Source: Chryseobacterium sp. Bi04 (GTDB taxonomy: Bacteria; Bacteroidota; Bacteroidia; Flavobacteriales; Weeksellaceae). From it: 64,000 nt of DNA. The notes beneath the pieces are model-generated. The model worked only from the letters and a program-made list of their open reading frames with translations, was not told the origin of the DNA and searched no databases. This document shows positions 17,263 through 26,522 of the stretch, one piece after another. Position 1 is the first letter of the stretch; the number at the start of each line of letters is the position of its first letter. The position numbers and the translations under genes were made by a program. Where the stretch lies: the NCBI RefSeq assembly GCF_918698085.1, contig NZ_CAKKLP010000017.1, forward strand, positions 20,850 to 84,849. The letters are read 5' to 3'.

Positions 17263-17441
17263 AAATTGCGATTTGTTTGGCCTGTGAAAATATAAAAAAA
17301 AAATTTTATGCACAATACGTATTTTCCCCATGCTAATTTCGTGAAAACCCTGATTAACCCAATATTAATTTTCTCTTTGATAAGTTTTTCATAAATTAGG
17401 CCTCTGAATTTCAAATATCATTTGCCAAATCGATATTAAGA

Positions 17442-18113
17442 ATGAGTAAAATATTATCTAATACCGTGCGTTTTTCCATTGCTGACAGCGATTTTTATTT
17501 TAAAAAAATAATGATCAAAACACTTATGGAAAACCCTTTCTATATGCTTCTGAACGACTGTAATAACGGCCATGAGCTGGTAAACAGAATCTACAGAAGA
17601 CAGGAAGACGTGTTCATTATAGAGCTCTTTATGCCGGTATTAAGCGGAATTGAAGCCATAAAATATATCAGAAAAAGTAATGCAGAAACTCCTATTGTTA
17701 CTTATTCCGGAACCTTTCAGGAAGATATGGCCGAAATTCTTGCAAAGATTCCCAATACTTATTACTGTCAGAAAAAAAGCAATACGATTAAGGATATCAT
17801 TAAAGGTACTATTGCTTCAGATGAGTTTGACTACCATACTTATTCCAAAGAATGGGAACAGCAGCCACTTGCCGTACAGGAATACATGGATAGGCAGAAA
17901 AAAAGCCAGGAAGAACTTTCTCCTGCAGAAATACAGCTGATGCGCTTCTGCTACGAAGGATACAGCAATAAAGAAATTGCAGAAAAGCTTAACTTAAGCA
18001 CAAGAACTATTGACACTTACATCAACAGGCTTACAGAAAAACTGGGATTAAAAACAAAACTTCACCTCATCCGTTTTTGTGTAGAAAACGGATATTATAA
18101 TTCCAGTATGTAA
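17442..18113 (+). CDS. LuxR-family response regulator with Glu at the phosphoacceptor site
   Basis: A 223-residue regulator with an N-terminal receiver domain (about 8-125) and a C-terminal LuxR/GerE helix-turn-helix (about 155-215; YSNKEIAEKLNLSTRTIDTY). In the receiver the expected phosphoacceptor Asp is Glu61 (IIELFMP where the family has D-x-x-MP). The acidic pocket is reduced to a single Asp at IAD. The conserved Thr/Ser and Lys are present (VTYSG, QKK). Glu can mimic a phosphorylated state, so this protein may be constitutively active or controlled by amount or partner. It is divergent from the T6SS operon and no histidine kinase is adjacent. T6SS regulation is inferred from position. 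Confidence 0.85.
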   Translation: MSKILSNTVRFSIADSDFYFKKIMIKTLMENPFYMLLNDCNNGHELVNRIYRRQEDVFIIELFMPVLSGIEAIKYIRKSNAETPIVTYSGTFQEDMAEILAKIPNTYYCQKKSNTIKDIIKGTIASDEFDYHTYSKEWEQQPLAVQEYMDRQKKSQEELSPAEIQLMRFCYEGYSNKEIAEKLNLSTRTIDTYINRLTEKLGLKTKLHLIRFCVENGYYNSSM

Positions 18114-18298
18114 AAAAGTTTGAATAATTATAATGTGTTAAAGAGGAGTTATTATTGCACCGGCTAAGGATGCTTCTTTTTCACTTTAACCATTGTCATA
18201 CCGCTATATTATTAATTTATTAAATCATCATAAGTCTGCCTTAATATAGTGTTTACAATAAAAACTCAACGATCAGAACAAAAATATTTCGCCACTAA

Positions 18299-18331
18299 TT
18301 TGCTAGTATTCAATTTTTTTAACTAAATTTG
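18299..18331 (+). promoter_or_regulatory. Bacteroidetes-type promoter of the HU gene
   Basis: TTTG at 18299-18302 and TAAATTTG at 18324-18331, separated by 21 bp, fit the -33/-7 consensus of the Bacteroidetes primary sigma factor. The start codon of the HU gene follows about 30 bases later. Confidence 0.65.
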
Positions 18332-18362
18332 CACACCTAAAATTTAAAATTAAAATAAGGAA

Positions 18363-18653
18363 ATGACAAAGGCAGAATTGGTAAACACCATCTCAAATAA
18401 GTTGGGAACAGAAAAGAATGAAACACAGAAAGTTGTAGAAGCTTTTATGCAGGAGATCAGAACTTCTATGTATAATGGGGATAACGTTTATCTAAGAGGT
18501 TTTGGATCTTTCATCATTAAAACAAGAGCTGCTAAAACAGGAAGAAATATTTCTAAAAACACTGCAATTGAGATTCCTGCTCATAACATTCCTGCTTTCA
18601 AACCATCAAAATCTTTTGTGGAGAAAGTAAAAACTAAAGTCGCAGTAAAATAA
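18363..18653 (+). CDS. HU family DNA-binding protein
   Basis: A 96-residue histone-like HU/IHF-family protein that bends and compacts DNA as a dimer. It starts MTKAELVNTISNKLG and has the family core GFGSFIIKTRAAKTGRN and the arm-and-tail segment IEIPAHNIPAFKPSKSF. It is preceded by a clear promoter and followed 43 bases later by the small basic ribosomal protein gene, a conserved neighbour in Flavobacteriia. It is probably a major nucleoid protein, though HU versus IHF cannot be decided here. Confidence 0.93.
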   Translation: MTKAELVNTISNKLGTEKNETQKVVEAFMQEIRTSMYNGDNVYLRGFGSFIIKTRAAKTGRNISKNTAIEIPAHNIPAFKPSKSFVEKVKTKVAVK

Positions 18654-18696
18654 GAACATTAACTGAATATTAACTAGTTACTAAAAAATTAAAATT

Positions 18697-18786
18697 ATGC
18701 CAAGCGGAAAGAAAAGAAAAAGACACAAGGTTGCAACACACAAGAGAAAGAAAAGAAGAAGAGCAAACAGACATAAGAAAAAATAA
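18697..18786 (+). CDS. 29-residue AURKAIP1/COX24-type small basic ribosomal protein
   Basis: A very small gene encoding MPSGKKRKRHKVATHKRKKR followed by RRANRHKKK and a TAA stop. The sequence is two-thirds Lys, Arg and His and matches the Bacteroidetes AURKAIP1/COX24-domain protein, related to the small-subunit protein bS22/mS38. It binds rRNA at the small subunit. It sits between HU and the RNase G gene, with a terminator after it. The length and the MPSGKKRKRHK start are typical of the family, so the call is fairly secure despite the size. Confidence 0.88.
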   Translation: MPSGKKRKRHKVATHKRKKRRRANRHKKK

Positions 18787-18816
18787 TCTCTTCTTCTCGA
18801 GATTTACAATATAATA

Positions 18817-18860
18817 ATATAGTTGGTGGTTTTAAGTTTTAAGGCCCACCGACTATATTT
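18817..18860 (+). terminator. terminator after the small ribosomal protein gene
   Basis: ATATAGTTGGTGG (18817-18829) pairs with CCACCGACTATAT (18846-18858), with one G-T pair, followed by T-rich sequence. It separates the HU operon from RNase G. Confidence 0.75.
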
Positions 18861-19020
18861 TTATTTACAACTATAAGATTCCGCGGAAGACAGCCGGTTT
18901 CAAATATTATTTTAATAAAAATATAATGGTTTTCATTCTAAATCCTTATATTTATATTTATGAATTAACAGAGACACCAGCCAATTTCCTATAATCTTAA
19001 CAATTTTATCTTATAACAAA

Positions 19021-20580
19021 ATGAAGAAAGAACTAATAGTTTCGCATGAAGATGATCTTACAAAGATTGCACTGCTGGAAGACGGAAGACTATGTGAACT
19101 TCATGAGCAAGAGGACAAAAGCGATTTTATAGTTGGAGATCTGTTTATAGGAAAAGTAAAAAAACTGGCACCTAACCTGAATGCAGCATTCGTTAATATT
19201 GGATATGATAAAGATGCTTTTCTGCATTATCAGGATCTGGGTCCACAATATCTTACATACAGAAAGTTTTTAAAAGATACTATTTCTAAAAAACAAAGCA
19301 CTTCAAGCTTAAAAAATTTCGAGATACAACCCGAAATAGACAAGAACGGAACGGTAGACAAAGTAATTGCAAAGGATGATTTGGTTCTTCTGCAGATTAC
19401 TAAAGAACCTATTTCCACAAAAGGCCCCAGGATTTCTACCCAGGTTTCTTTGACAGGAAGATTTTTGGTTCTGATTCCTTTCGATAATAAAGTTTCCATT
19501 TCCAAAAAAATAAGAAGTTTTGAGGAAAAAGAAAGACTCAGAACCCTTATTGACAGTATAAAACCTGAAGGATTTGGAGTTATTATCAGAACGGTAGCCG
19601 AAGGAAAAAAAGTAGCTGACCTGCATAACGATATGAATCAGCTGATTCAAAAATGGGAAAGCACTTTTAAGAACATCCAGAAAAATAAAGTTCCGTCTAA
19701 AGTTTTAAGCGAAGAAGATAAAGCTTCCGCTATTTTAAGAGACAATTTTAATCAGGATTTCGTCAGTATTATCTGTGATGACGAACAGATGGTACAAGAG
19801 ATGACCAATTACGTTGAAGTAATTGCTCCTGAAAGAAAAAATATTGTCCAGTTTTATGACTCTCATATTCCACTTCTGGAATATTACAATGTTGAAAAAC
19901 AGCTTAAACAAAGCTTCGGTAAACACGTCAACATTCCAAGCTCAAAAGGAGCATATCTTGTTATTGAACACACAGAAGCACTCCATGTTGTGGATGTCAA
20001 TTCCGGAAATAATATTACTACCGGAGCTGCTGTCAATAAGGAGCACGCTCTAAAAGTGAACAAAATGGCAGCCACAGAGATTGCCAGACAGCTGCGTCTT
20101 CGAGATATGGGAGGTATTATTGTTATCGACTTCATCGATATGCCTAATGCCGACCACAGAAGAGATCTTTACGAGCATCTGAAAGAAGAGATGAAGCGTG
20201 ACAAAGCACGCCACAAAATCTTACCTCCAAGTAAATTTGGACTGATCCAGATTACCAGACAAAGAAACCGTCCGGAAAAACAGATCGACACCAAAGAGGA
20301 AAACCCTAATAAAGATGGAGAAATTACCGCTCCTATTGTTATTGTGGAAAAAATGGGTGATACCATCAGAACCATTATGCAAAAAGAAAAAGGTAAACTT
20401 TACCTTCATGTACATCCATTTGTAGAAGCTTACCTTACTAAAGGCATCAAAAGCATTCAGATGAAATGGTTTATAAAGTACAAAAAATGGGTAACCATTA
20501 TCCCAAGGGATTCTTTTAAGTATTTAGAATACCGGATTTACAATTCCAAAAAAGAAGAATTGATAGGACATTCTAATTAA
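19021..20580 (+). CDS. rng: ribonuclease G/E family endoribonuclease
   Basis: A 519-residue RNase G/E catalytic core, involved in rRNA maturation and mRNA decay. An S1-like RNA-binding domain is near the N-terminus (VGDLFIGKVKKLAPNLNAAFVNIG). The two catalytic Asp residues are visible in HVVDVNSGNN and IIVIDFIDM. The length, without the long C-terminal scaffold of E. coli RNase E, fits RNase G. It ends in a basic tail. It has its own terminator at 20596-20625. Proximity to the ribosomal protein and HU genes is a conserved arrangement in the group. Confidence 0.92.
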   Translation: MKKELIVSHEDDLTKIALLEDGRLCELHEQEDKSDFIVGDLFIGKVKKLAPNLNAAFVNIGYDKDAFLHYQDLGPQYLTYRKFLKDTISKKQSTSSLKNFEIQPEIDKNGTVDKVIAKDDLVLLQITKEPISTKGPRISTQVSLTGRFLVLIPFDNKVSISKKIRSFEEKERLRTLIDSIKPEGFGVIIRTVAEGKKVADLHNDMNQLIQKWESTFKNIQKNKVPSKVLSEEDKASAILRDNFNQDFVSIICDDEQMVQEMTNYVEVIAPERKNIVQFYDSHIPLLEYYNVEKQLKQSFGKHVNIPSSKGAYLVIEHTEALHVVDVNSGNNITTGAAVNKEHALKVNKMAATEIARQLRLRDMGGIIVIDFIDMPNADHRRDLYEHLKEEMKRDKARHKILPPSKFGLIQITRQRNRPEKQIDTKEENPNKDGEITAPIVIVEKMGDTIRTIMQKEKGKLYLHVHPFVEAYLTKGIKSIQMKWFIKYKKWVTIIPRDSFKYLEYRIYNSKKEELIGHSN

Positions 20581-20595
20581 ATCAGAACAAAATTC

Positions 20596-20625
20596 AAACC
20601 TTCAGCAATGCTGAAGGTTTTTTTA
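20596..20625 (+). terminator. terminator of rng
   Basis: Perfect 10-bp stem AAACCTTCAG / CTGAAGGTTT with a CAATG loop and a run of seven T. Confidence 0.92.
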
Positions 20626-20653
20626 TTACATTTACGCCAAATTTATTTACACA

Positions 20654-22083
20654 ATGAAAAAAAGTTTATTTCTTGTACTCATTCTGATTATTCAGAGTGT
20701 GTATTCCCAGATCGTTTCATATGACAACAGCTTTGCTGTAAACGGAAAATATGCTATTACAGCAGGCGCCAACACCAGTTATCCCACTAAAATACTTCAA
20801 CATACTGACGAAAACATTTACTTCACCTATGCCAGAGACAATGCTGTTTTAAGCAGCCCGGAATGTGTAGTATCAAAACTTAGCCCTAATGGAACCCTTG
20901 ATTCGGCTTTCGGAAATAATGGAGAAACCGTGATCAGTAATTATTTTGCAGGCATAGACAGCCAATTAGCTCAACAAGCAGATGGTAAACTGTTGATCTA
21001 TGGTTTCAATACCGAGGGATCTGTTATCACAAGACTGCTATCCAACGGTCAGGTTGATGCTACTTTTGGAATAAATGGAGTTTCAAAAATAGCCAATGTT
21101 TTTACCGACTTCAACGGATATGGCTATGGGTTATATGTGCAAAATAACAACATCATTATTTATGGATTATCAACTGACGGACAATCCAATTTTTACAAAG
21201 CAATTTACAGGCTGAATAACAATGGAAGTATTGACCATACATTTGGCAATAACGGTTTGATTAAGACAGTGGGAAATTACATATTTCTAGACAGTCAGTC
21301 AAATATTGTAAGTCTGATTAGCGATCACAGTCACACCAATGCAGCTACTCTATATCCCAACGGAGGATTAGAAAAATACAGTCCGGATGGACAGCCTCTA
21401 ACAAGTTTTGGAAGTAACGGAACTCTGGCTTTAACAATTATCCGGGAATGGTAGGAAATGCTCTCATAGACAGCAATAACAATATTATCTGCTATAATAT
21501 GAATAACGAAATTTTCAGAATTAATGCCAACGGAATCTATGACAGCTCTTTTGCATTTGACAGTACTAATTCCTATCCTTTTGCAATCATTAGCTTATCT
21601 TCTGTAATTGAAAAAAACAACAGTTATTATATTGCGGGACAGACAGGAGCAATGGGAGAAGCTTTTTTCATTTCAAAACTGACTCCTTCAGGAACGGTAG
21701 ATCCCGTTTTTAATTATTACTCCGAAACTACTCCCACTTCAGAAGGAATTGGTGACATGATTATCAATAACAATTCGATCATTGCAGAAAAAGGAACCAA
21801 TATTTTAAAATTTTTATTAAGTAATTCAACATTAGGAACCGCTGCCAAAGTGCCGGAAGCCACTCTTCCTTTATTTTCATTTGAAAATCCTGTTAAGCAG
21901 AATCTGATTTACCATACAAAAGAAAGGTTGAAATCCATAGAAATATATAATTTAAACGGGAAGCGTATCAAAAATATAGAAAGCAACGGCACCAGTATTT
22001 CCGAGGTACCAAAAGGTGTTTATATGGTAAAAGTTGTCTTCGAGAATGGGAAGACGACCACAAAGAAGTTGATCAAGAATTAA
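20654..22083 (+). pseudogene. delta-60-repeat type IX secretion substrate, frameshifted
   Basis: The gene is in two frames: 20654-21454 (266 residues, ending TIIREW) and a second frame that continues to 22083. Reading across near 21436-21447 by shifting one base gives NNYPGMVGNALIDSNNN, which aligns with the intact paralogues downstream, so a one-base deletion or insertion (or a sequencing error) broke the gene. It has a signal peptide (MKKSLFLVLILIIQSVYSQ). Delta-60 repeats have the form LSPNGTLDSAFGNNG. The C-terminal type A sorting domain (SIEIYNLNGKRIKNI to TTKKLIKN) directs export by the type IX system. The function of the family is not established. Confidence 0.8.
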
Positions 22084-22170
22084 TACATACCTATTTTACA
22101 ATATTTTCTAAAGTTTCTGCTTACTAACAACAGACACTTTTCATTTTTCAATTAAAAACTAAAAACTACA

Positions 22171-23601
22171 ATGACAAAAAAATTATTTTTCGTACTGCTT
22201 CTTGCAGTACAGGCTGCTTTTGCACAAATTATCACTAAAGATCCAACATTTGCTTCAAATGGAGTCGCTGAAATCCCCAGCTATTCTATAAGTAACTCGT
22301 ATCAAATGGTTCAAAATTCTAATGGAGAAATTTATTTCACTTATAATGTGGACGTTGCCACAGGAGTCACCCATGGATTTGTATCCAAGCTTACTCCTGA
22401 TGGGGCCCTGGACCAATCTTTTGGAAATAATGGAACGGTTAAGCTAGCTTCCGAACCATTCATGAACCAAATAAAATTACAGACAGATGGGAAACTGTTA
22501 ATTCTCGGTTTATGGGGCAATGCTCAAATACTAAGAATGCTCCCTAACGGTCAGCTGGATCCTTCTTTTGGAACAAATGGTATTTCTCCTGAAATATATG
22601 CGGACCATGATGATTTTTATAATTCTTATGAATTTATTCTACAGAATGAAAAAATAATTGTGCATGGTATCCGGAGAGGTCAGAATCCGCATCATGCCAT
22701 CTACCGACTGAATACCAACGGAAGTATAGATCAAACTTTTGGTAGCAACGGATATGTAACCACACAGGGTAACATTACAGGCCGAACATTCGTATTCATT
22801 GATAATCAATCAAATATTATCAGTTTCAGTGATAACATCAGTATTGTTGAAAAATTTGACTCCAACGGACATACGATGACAAGTTTTGGAAATAATGGAG
22901 TGGCACAAATTAACATTAATGGCTCCCCTATAGGCAATGTTAGCACCGCAATGATAGACAGTGATAATAGAATTCTTTTCTCAACAAACGGGAATCATGG
23001 CATTTTCAGAATAAATCCGAGTGGAACCCTTGATACCACATTTAATTATGATTTATATACCAGTTTGGGCTTAAATTCAGGACCGGAGATTTTTAGTATA
23101 CATGAAAAAAACGGATCTTATTATGTTGGAGGAAATGCTGGAAATACTTTATTTAATACTAATTATTTCATTTCAAAACTTAATCAAAATGGTTCTATGA
23201 ATTCTACCTTCAACTATTATATAGAATCAAATTTCGCTGATCCTCCCTATCTTACTCCGCCTTTCTCAACAATAAGCGAAATGATTGTTAATAGCAATAC
23301 TATTATCGTAAAAGGCAATAATTATATTGTAAAATACCTGCTTAATAATGCTACATTATCAGCAACAGATATTACAAAAACTGATTCTGATATTGCTTTT
23401 GAAAATCCAATTAAACAAAGCTTGGTTTACCATACAAAAGAAAAAGTACAATCCATAGAAATACATGATTTAAATGGGAAGCGTATCAAAAATATAGAAC
23501 GTAACGGCACCAGCATTTCTGAGATACCAGAAGGTGTTTATATTGCAAAAGTTGTCTTCGAAAATGGGAAGACAGCCACAAAGAAGTTGATCAAAAACTA
23601 A
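22171..23601 (+). CDS. delta-60-repeat protein with type IX sorting domain (paralogue 2)
   Basis: A 476-residue intact paralogue of the broken upstream gene. It has a signal peptide (FFVLLLAVQAAFAQ), about five delta-60 beta-repeats (LTPDGALDQSFGNNGTV, LPNGQLDPSFGTNGI, LNTNGSIDQTFGSNGY), and a C-terminal sorting domain of about 70 residues (SIEIHDLNGKRIKNI, ending KTATKKLIKN). It is expected on the cell surface or secreted. The 85 bases before the start resemble those before the third copy, so the set arose by tandem duplication. The delta-60 repeat probably folds as a beta-propeller-like structure; a ligand or substrate cannot be named. Confidence 0.85.
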   Translation: MTKKLFFVLLLAVQAAFAQIITKDPTFASNGVAEIPSYSISNSYQMVQNSNGEIYFTYNVDVATGVTHGFVSKLTPDGALDQSFGNNGTVKLASEPFMNQIKLQTDGKLLILGLWGNAQILRMLPNGQLDPSFGTNGISPEIYADHDDFYNSYEFILQNEKIIVHGIRRGQNPHHAIYRLNTNGSIDQTFGSNGYVTTQGNITGRTFVFIDNQSNIISFSDNISIVEKFDSNGHTMTSFGNNGVAQININGSPIGNVSTAMIDSDNRILFSTNGNHGIFRINPSGTLDTTFNYDLYTSLGLNSGPEIFSIHEKNGSYYVGGNAGNTLFNTNYFISKLNQNGSMNSTFNYYIESNFADPPYLTPPFSTISEMIVNSNTIIVKGNNYIVKYLLNNATLSATDITKTDSDIAFENPIKQSLVYHTKEKVQSIEIHDLNGKRIKNIERNGTSISEIPEGVYIAKVVFENGKTATKKLIKN

Positions 23602-23686
23602 TATATATTTTCAACATTACCCTTAAAGTGTTTGATTACTATTAACAAGCACTTTTCATTTTCAATTAAAAACTAAAAATACAACA

Positions 23687-25081
23687 ATGACAAAAAAATT
23701 ATTTCTCGTACTGCTTCTTGCTGTACAAACTGCTTTTGCACAAATTATTTCCAAAGATCCAACATTTGCTTCAAACGGAATATACACTATGTCTGGTAAT
23801 AATGCCTGGTCGAGAATGATTCAAAACCCGGACGGCAGCATTTATTTCACCTATAATACCCATAACAGCAACACAGGAATTGAAAAATCTTTTTTATCTA
23901 AGCTTAGCCCCGGCGGAATTATAGATACTTCTTTTGGAATCAACGGGGAACTTCAGCTACCTTATTCTGCTACAGACAGCCAGTTAAAAAAACAATCTGA
24001 TGGAAAGCTTGTGGTATTTGGTTTTTCAGACACGGGAGCATCTATATCAAGAATACTTCCAAACGGACAATTAGATCCTACTTTTGGCTCCAATGGCATT
24101 GCTTTCATAGCAGCACTTGGTAATGATGGAAATACCCGTTCCTACGGTCTTATCCTGCAAAACGAAAAAATAATTGTTCACGGCATTGACTACTCAAACG
24201 GTCAGGTTTATCAACACAGAATTTACAGGCTTACTGCCGCAGGAGCTATTGATAACACTTTTGGAAATAACGGTTCTGTATTCACTGAAGGAAGCTGGTC
24301 AAACGGAACATTTGTTCTTACAGATAATCAATCCAATATAGTGGTCATTACAAATACTGGTATTCTGAAAAAACTTACTGCAGACGGCCAGCCATTAGTA
24401 AGTTTTGGGAATAATGGCACTCTACAAATGACATCCAGTTTAAATCATGCAGGCTGTGTATTGATGGATACTAACAATAAAATTATTTATTCGAACATAA
24501 ATGATGAAATTTTCAGAATTAATGCAGACGGCACTCCCGATACTACATTCAACTATGATTTATATTCACATTCCGGCATCAATGGTGGTGCATGGATTAC
24601 AAGCATTATTGAAAAGGATGGGTATTATTACATTGGAGGAAGTGGTGAAGGAGATTTTAGACCTACTCATTTTATTTCCAAACTCAATCAAAATGGTAGT
24701 ATAAATTCCAATTTCAGCTATTACTCCGAGACCAATCCGGAACTAACATTTATTGGTGATATGATTGTGAATGACACTAATATTATAGCCTGCGGAAACG
24801 GCTATGTTACTAAATATTTGCTAAACAATACGACTTTATCAACAACTGATATTACAAAAACGAACAGCATATTTTCTTTCGAAAACCCTGTTAAGAAAGA
24901 TTTGGTTTTCAACACAAAAGAAAAAGTAATCAAAATAGAAATTTATTCTATGGACGGCAAAACCATAAAAGTTTTAAAAGACAATAATACTGATGTTTCA
25001 GATTTGTTAAAGGGGAATTATATTGCAAAAGTAATATTTGAAAGTGGAAAAACATCTGTAAAAAAACTTATAAAGGATTAA
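23687..25081 (+). CDS. delta-60-repeat protein with type IX sorting domain (paralogue 3)
   Basis: A 464-residue third copy with the same start as paralogue 2 (MTKKLFLVLLLAVQTAFAQIISKDPTFASNG cut short here). Repeats include LPNGQLDPTFGSNGI and LTAAGAIDNTFGNNGSV. The sorting domain is slightly diverged (KIEIYSMDGKTIKVLKD, ending SVKKLIKD). A terminator follows at 25111. The three genes have the same orientation and gaps of about 85 bp. Whether each is transcribed alone is not visible. Surface display through the type IX pathway follows from the sorting domain; the biological role is unknown. Confidence 0.85.
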   Translation: MTKKLFLVLLLAVQTAFAQIISKDPTFASNGIYTMSGNNAWSRMIQNPDGSIYFTYNTHNSNTGIEKSFLSKLSPGGIIDTSFGINGELQLPYSATDSQLKKQSDGKLVVFGFSDTGASISRILPNGQLDPTFGSNGIAFIAALGNDGNTRSYGLILQNEKIIVHGIDYSNGQVYQHRIYRLTAAGAIDNTFGNNGSVFTEGSWSNGTFVLTDNQSNIVVITNTGILKKLTADGQPLVSFGNNGTLQMTSSLNHAGCVLMDTNNKIIYSNINDEIFRINADGTPDTTFNYDLYSHSGINGGAWITSIIEKDGYYYIGGSGEGDFRPTHFISKLNQNGSINSNFSYYSETNPELTFIGDMIVNDTNIIACGNGYVTKYLLNNTTLSTTDITKTNSIFSFENPVKKDLVFNTKEKVIKIEIYSMDGKTIKVLKDNNTDVSDLLKGNYIAKVIFESGKTSVKKLIKD

Positions 25082-25110
25082 TTTCCTTTTTAAATTTTTT
25101 CAGTCTGATA

Positions 25111-25146
25111 AAAGTATTTACTTACAGTTTAAGTAAATACTTTTTT
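25111..25146 (+). terminator. terminator after the delta-60 gene cluster
   Basis: AAAGTATTTACTTA (25111-25124) pairs with TAAGTAAATAC and the following T-run (25130-25146). Confidence 0.85.
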
Positions 25147-25178
25147 GTTTTTAAGCTTAAACAAAATAAATTTACAGA

Positions 25179-25655
25179 ATGAGTAAAGAGCACCACTACA
25201 AAACCATTGTCCAATGGACCGGAAATAAAGGAACCGGAACCAGCGGCTACAGAGATTATGAAAGAAGTCACACGATTTCAGCAGAAAACAAACCCAATAT
25301 TGAAGGTTCATCCGACCCTTCTTTCCGGGGAGACAAAATGAAATATAACCCGGAAGAAATATTTTTGTCATCACTTTCCTCATGTCATATGCTTTGGTAT
25401 CTCCATTTTTGTTCTGAAGCAGGCATTATTGTTATAGACTATACAGACGAAGCTACGGGAATAATGGCCGAAACATCCAATGGTAGCGGGCATTTCACCG
25501 AAGTAACACTACACCCCACAGTTATTGTAGCTGAAAAATCTATGATTGAAACTGCAGAACAGCTCCATTATAAAGCCAATGAATATTGTTTTATTGCCAA
25601 TTCCGTTAATTTCCCTGTAAAACACATCCCATTGGTTTCAGTTATTGGAAAATAA
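25179..25655 (+). CDS. OsmC family peroxidase
   Basis: A 158-residue OsmC/Ohr-like protein, a thiol-dependent reductase of organic hydroperoxides in the cytoplasm. The two expected Cys are in SSLSSCHMLWY (about residue 68) and in the later YCFIANS segment. The N-terminal Arg region typical of OsmC is within HYKTIVQWTGNKG. Many Bacteroidetes carry this shorter OsmC relative as a single gene. The gap of about 210 bases after it has no gene or obvious signal. Confidence 0.85.
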   Translation: MSKEHHYKTIVQWTGNKGTGTSGYRDYERSHTISAENKPNIEGSSDPSFRGDKMKYNPEEIFLSSLSSCHMLWYLHFCSEAGIIVIDYTDEATGIMAETSNGSGHFTEVTLHPTVIVAEKSMIETAEQLHYKANEYCFIANSVNFPVKHIPLVSVIGK

Positions 25656-25865
25656 AGTATTGAGATCATGAATCTTCAATGGTCAATCCATTTCGCTTGT
25701 GAATTATGCACGTTCTATTGACTATTCATTTTGAGGAGCAAAAAATTCACTATTGACTTTGTGAAGCAAAAACTGACTCCTGCCAGTTCTATCACTCAAA
25801 AAACAACGTAGGTTAATTATTGTTAAGCCCTTTAATTCTTCAAGATATATTGTTAAATTTGAAGT

Positions 25866-26495
25866 ATGGAAAATTTTGGAAAAGATTTATTGAGGAAAAT
25901 AACTAATGTAGAGCTGCCTGGTGAGCACGCTCATGGGGTGTTCTCGCCCCCTTACCGTCCTGTTTTTACGTATGATGAAGTACTGGCAAAGAATCCCAAA
26001 TTTGCAGCAGTTAATATTGTATTGTATTTAAAAGACAATGAATGGTATTTTCCTCTGATCCAAAGAACCATTAATGAGCATGACAGACATAGCGGCCAGA
26101 TTTCACTTCCCGGCGGAAAACGGGAGGAAATGGATCAGGATTTTGCTGAAACAGCCATTAGGGAAACATCTGAAGAAATTGGAATCGATAAACATTATCT
26201 GAGGATTATCAGGGAAATGTCTCCTATCTATGTTCCACCGAGTAACTTTTATGTATATCCTTATATTTCGTATACTAAAAAGAACCCGCTTTTCGTTCTT
26301 CAGCAGAGCGAAGCCGTGGAAACCATTGAATTTCCTATCACCTCTTTTCTAAATCTGTCTGACATTCCGGAAATGATGGCTCTTCCCAGTGCAGGAGGCC
26401 ATGAAGTTCCTGTGATTAATTTCAATGGATATATTATCTGGGGCGCTACAGCGATGATATTAAGTGAATTCAGCCAGTTGCTGAAAAATATGTAA
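25866..26495 (+). CDS. CoA pyrophosphatase (Nudix hydrolase, NudL-like)
   Basis: A 209-residue Nudix protein that probably hydrolyses CoA and its derivatives to phosphopantetheine products. The CoA-specific extended motif LIQRTINEHDRHSGQISLPG precedes the Nudix box, which reads GGKREEMD followed by ETAIRETSEEIGI, with the spacing used by this subfamily. It is followed by the acyltransferase gene after 27 bases. Cytoplasmic, with no unusual features. Confidence 0.88.
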   Translation: MENFGKDLLRKITNVELPGEHAHGVFSPPYRPVFTYDEVLAKNPKFAAVNIVLYLKDNEWYFPLIQRTINEHDRHSGQISLPGGKREEMDQDFAETAIRETSEEIGIDKHYLRIIREMSPIYVPPSNFYVYPYISYTKKNPLFVLQQSEAVETIEFPITSFLNLSDIPEMMALPSAGGHEVPVINFNGYIIWGATAMILSEFSQLLKNM

Positions 26496-26500
26496 CTTTG
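26493..26500 (+). promoter_or_regulatory. candidate -7 box before the acyltransferase gene
   Basis: TAACTTTG followed by CAC, about 22 bases before the ATG at 26523, matches the Bacteroidetes TAnnTTTG box. It overlaps the end of the Nudix gene. No good -33 element at standard spacing is visible, so this is tentative. Confidence 0.4.
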
Positions 26501-26522
26501 CACAACCGTGTTTAATTGAGAG

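Noticed and set aside
21430..21460. Programmed ribosomal frameshift in the delta-60 gene
   Set aside because: No slippery heptamer or downstream stem is visible, and both paralogues are made from a single frame.
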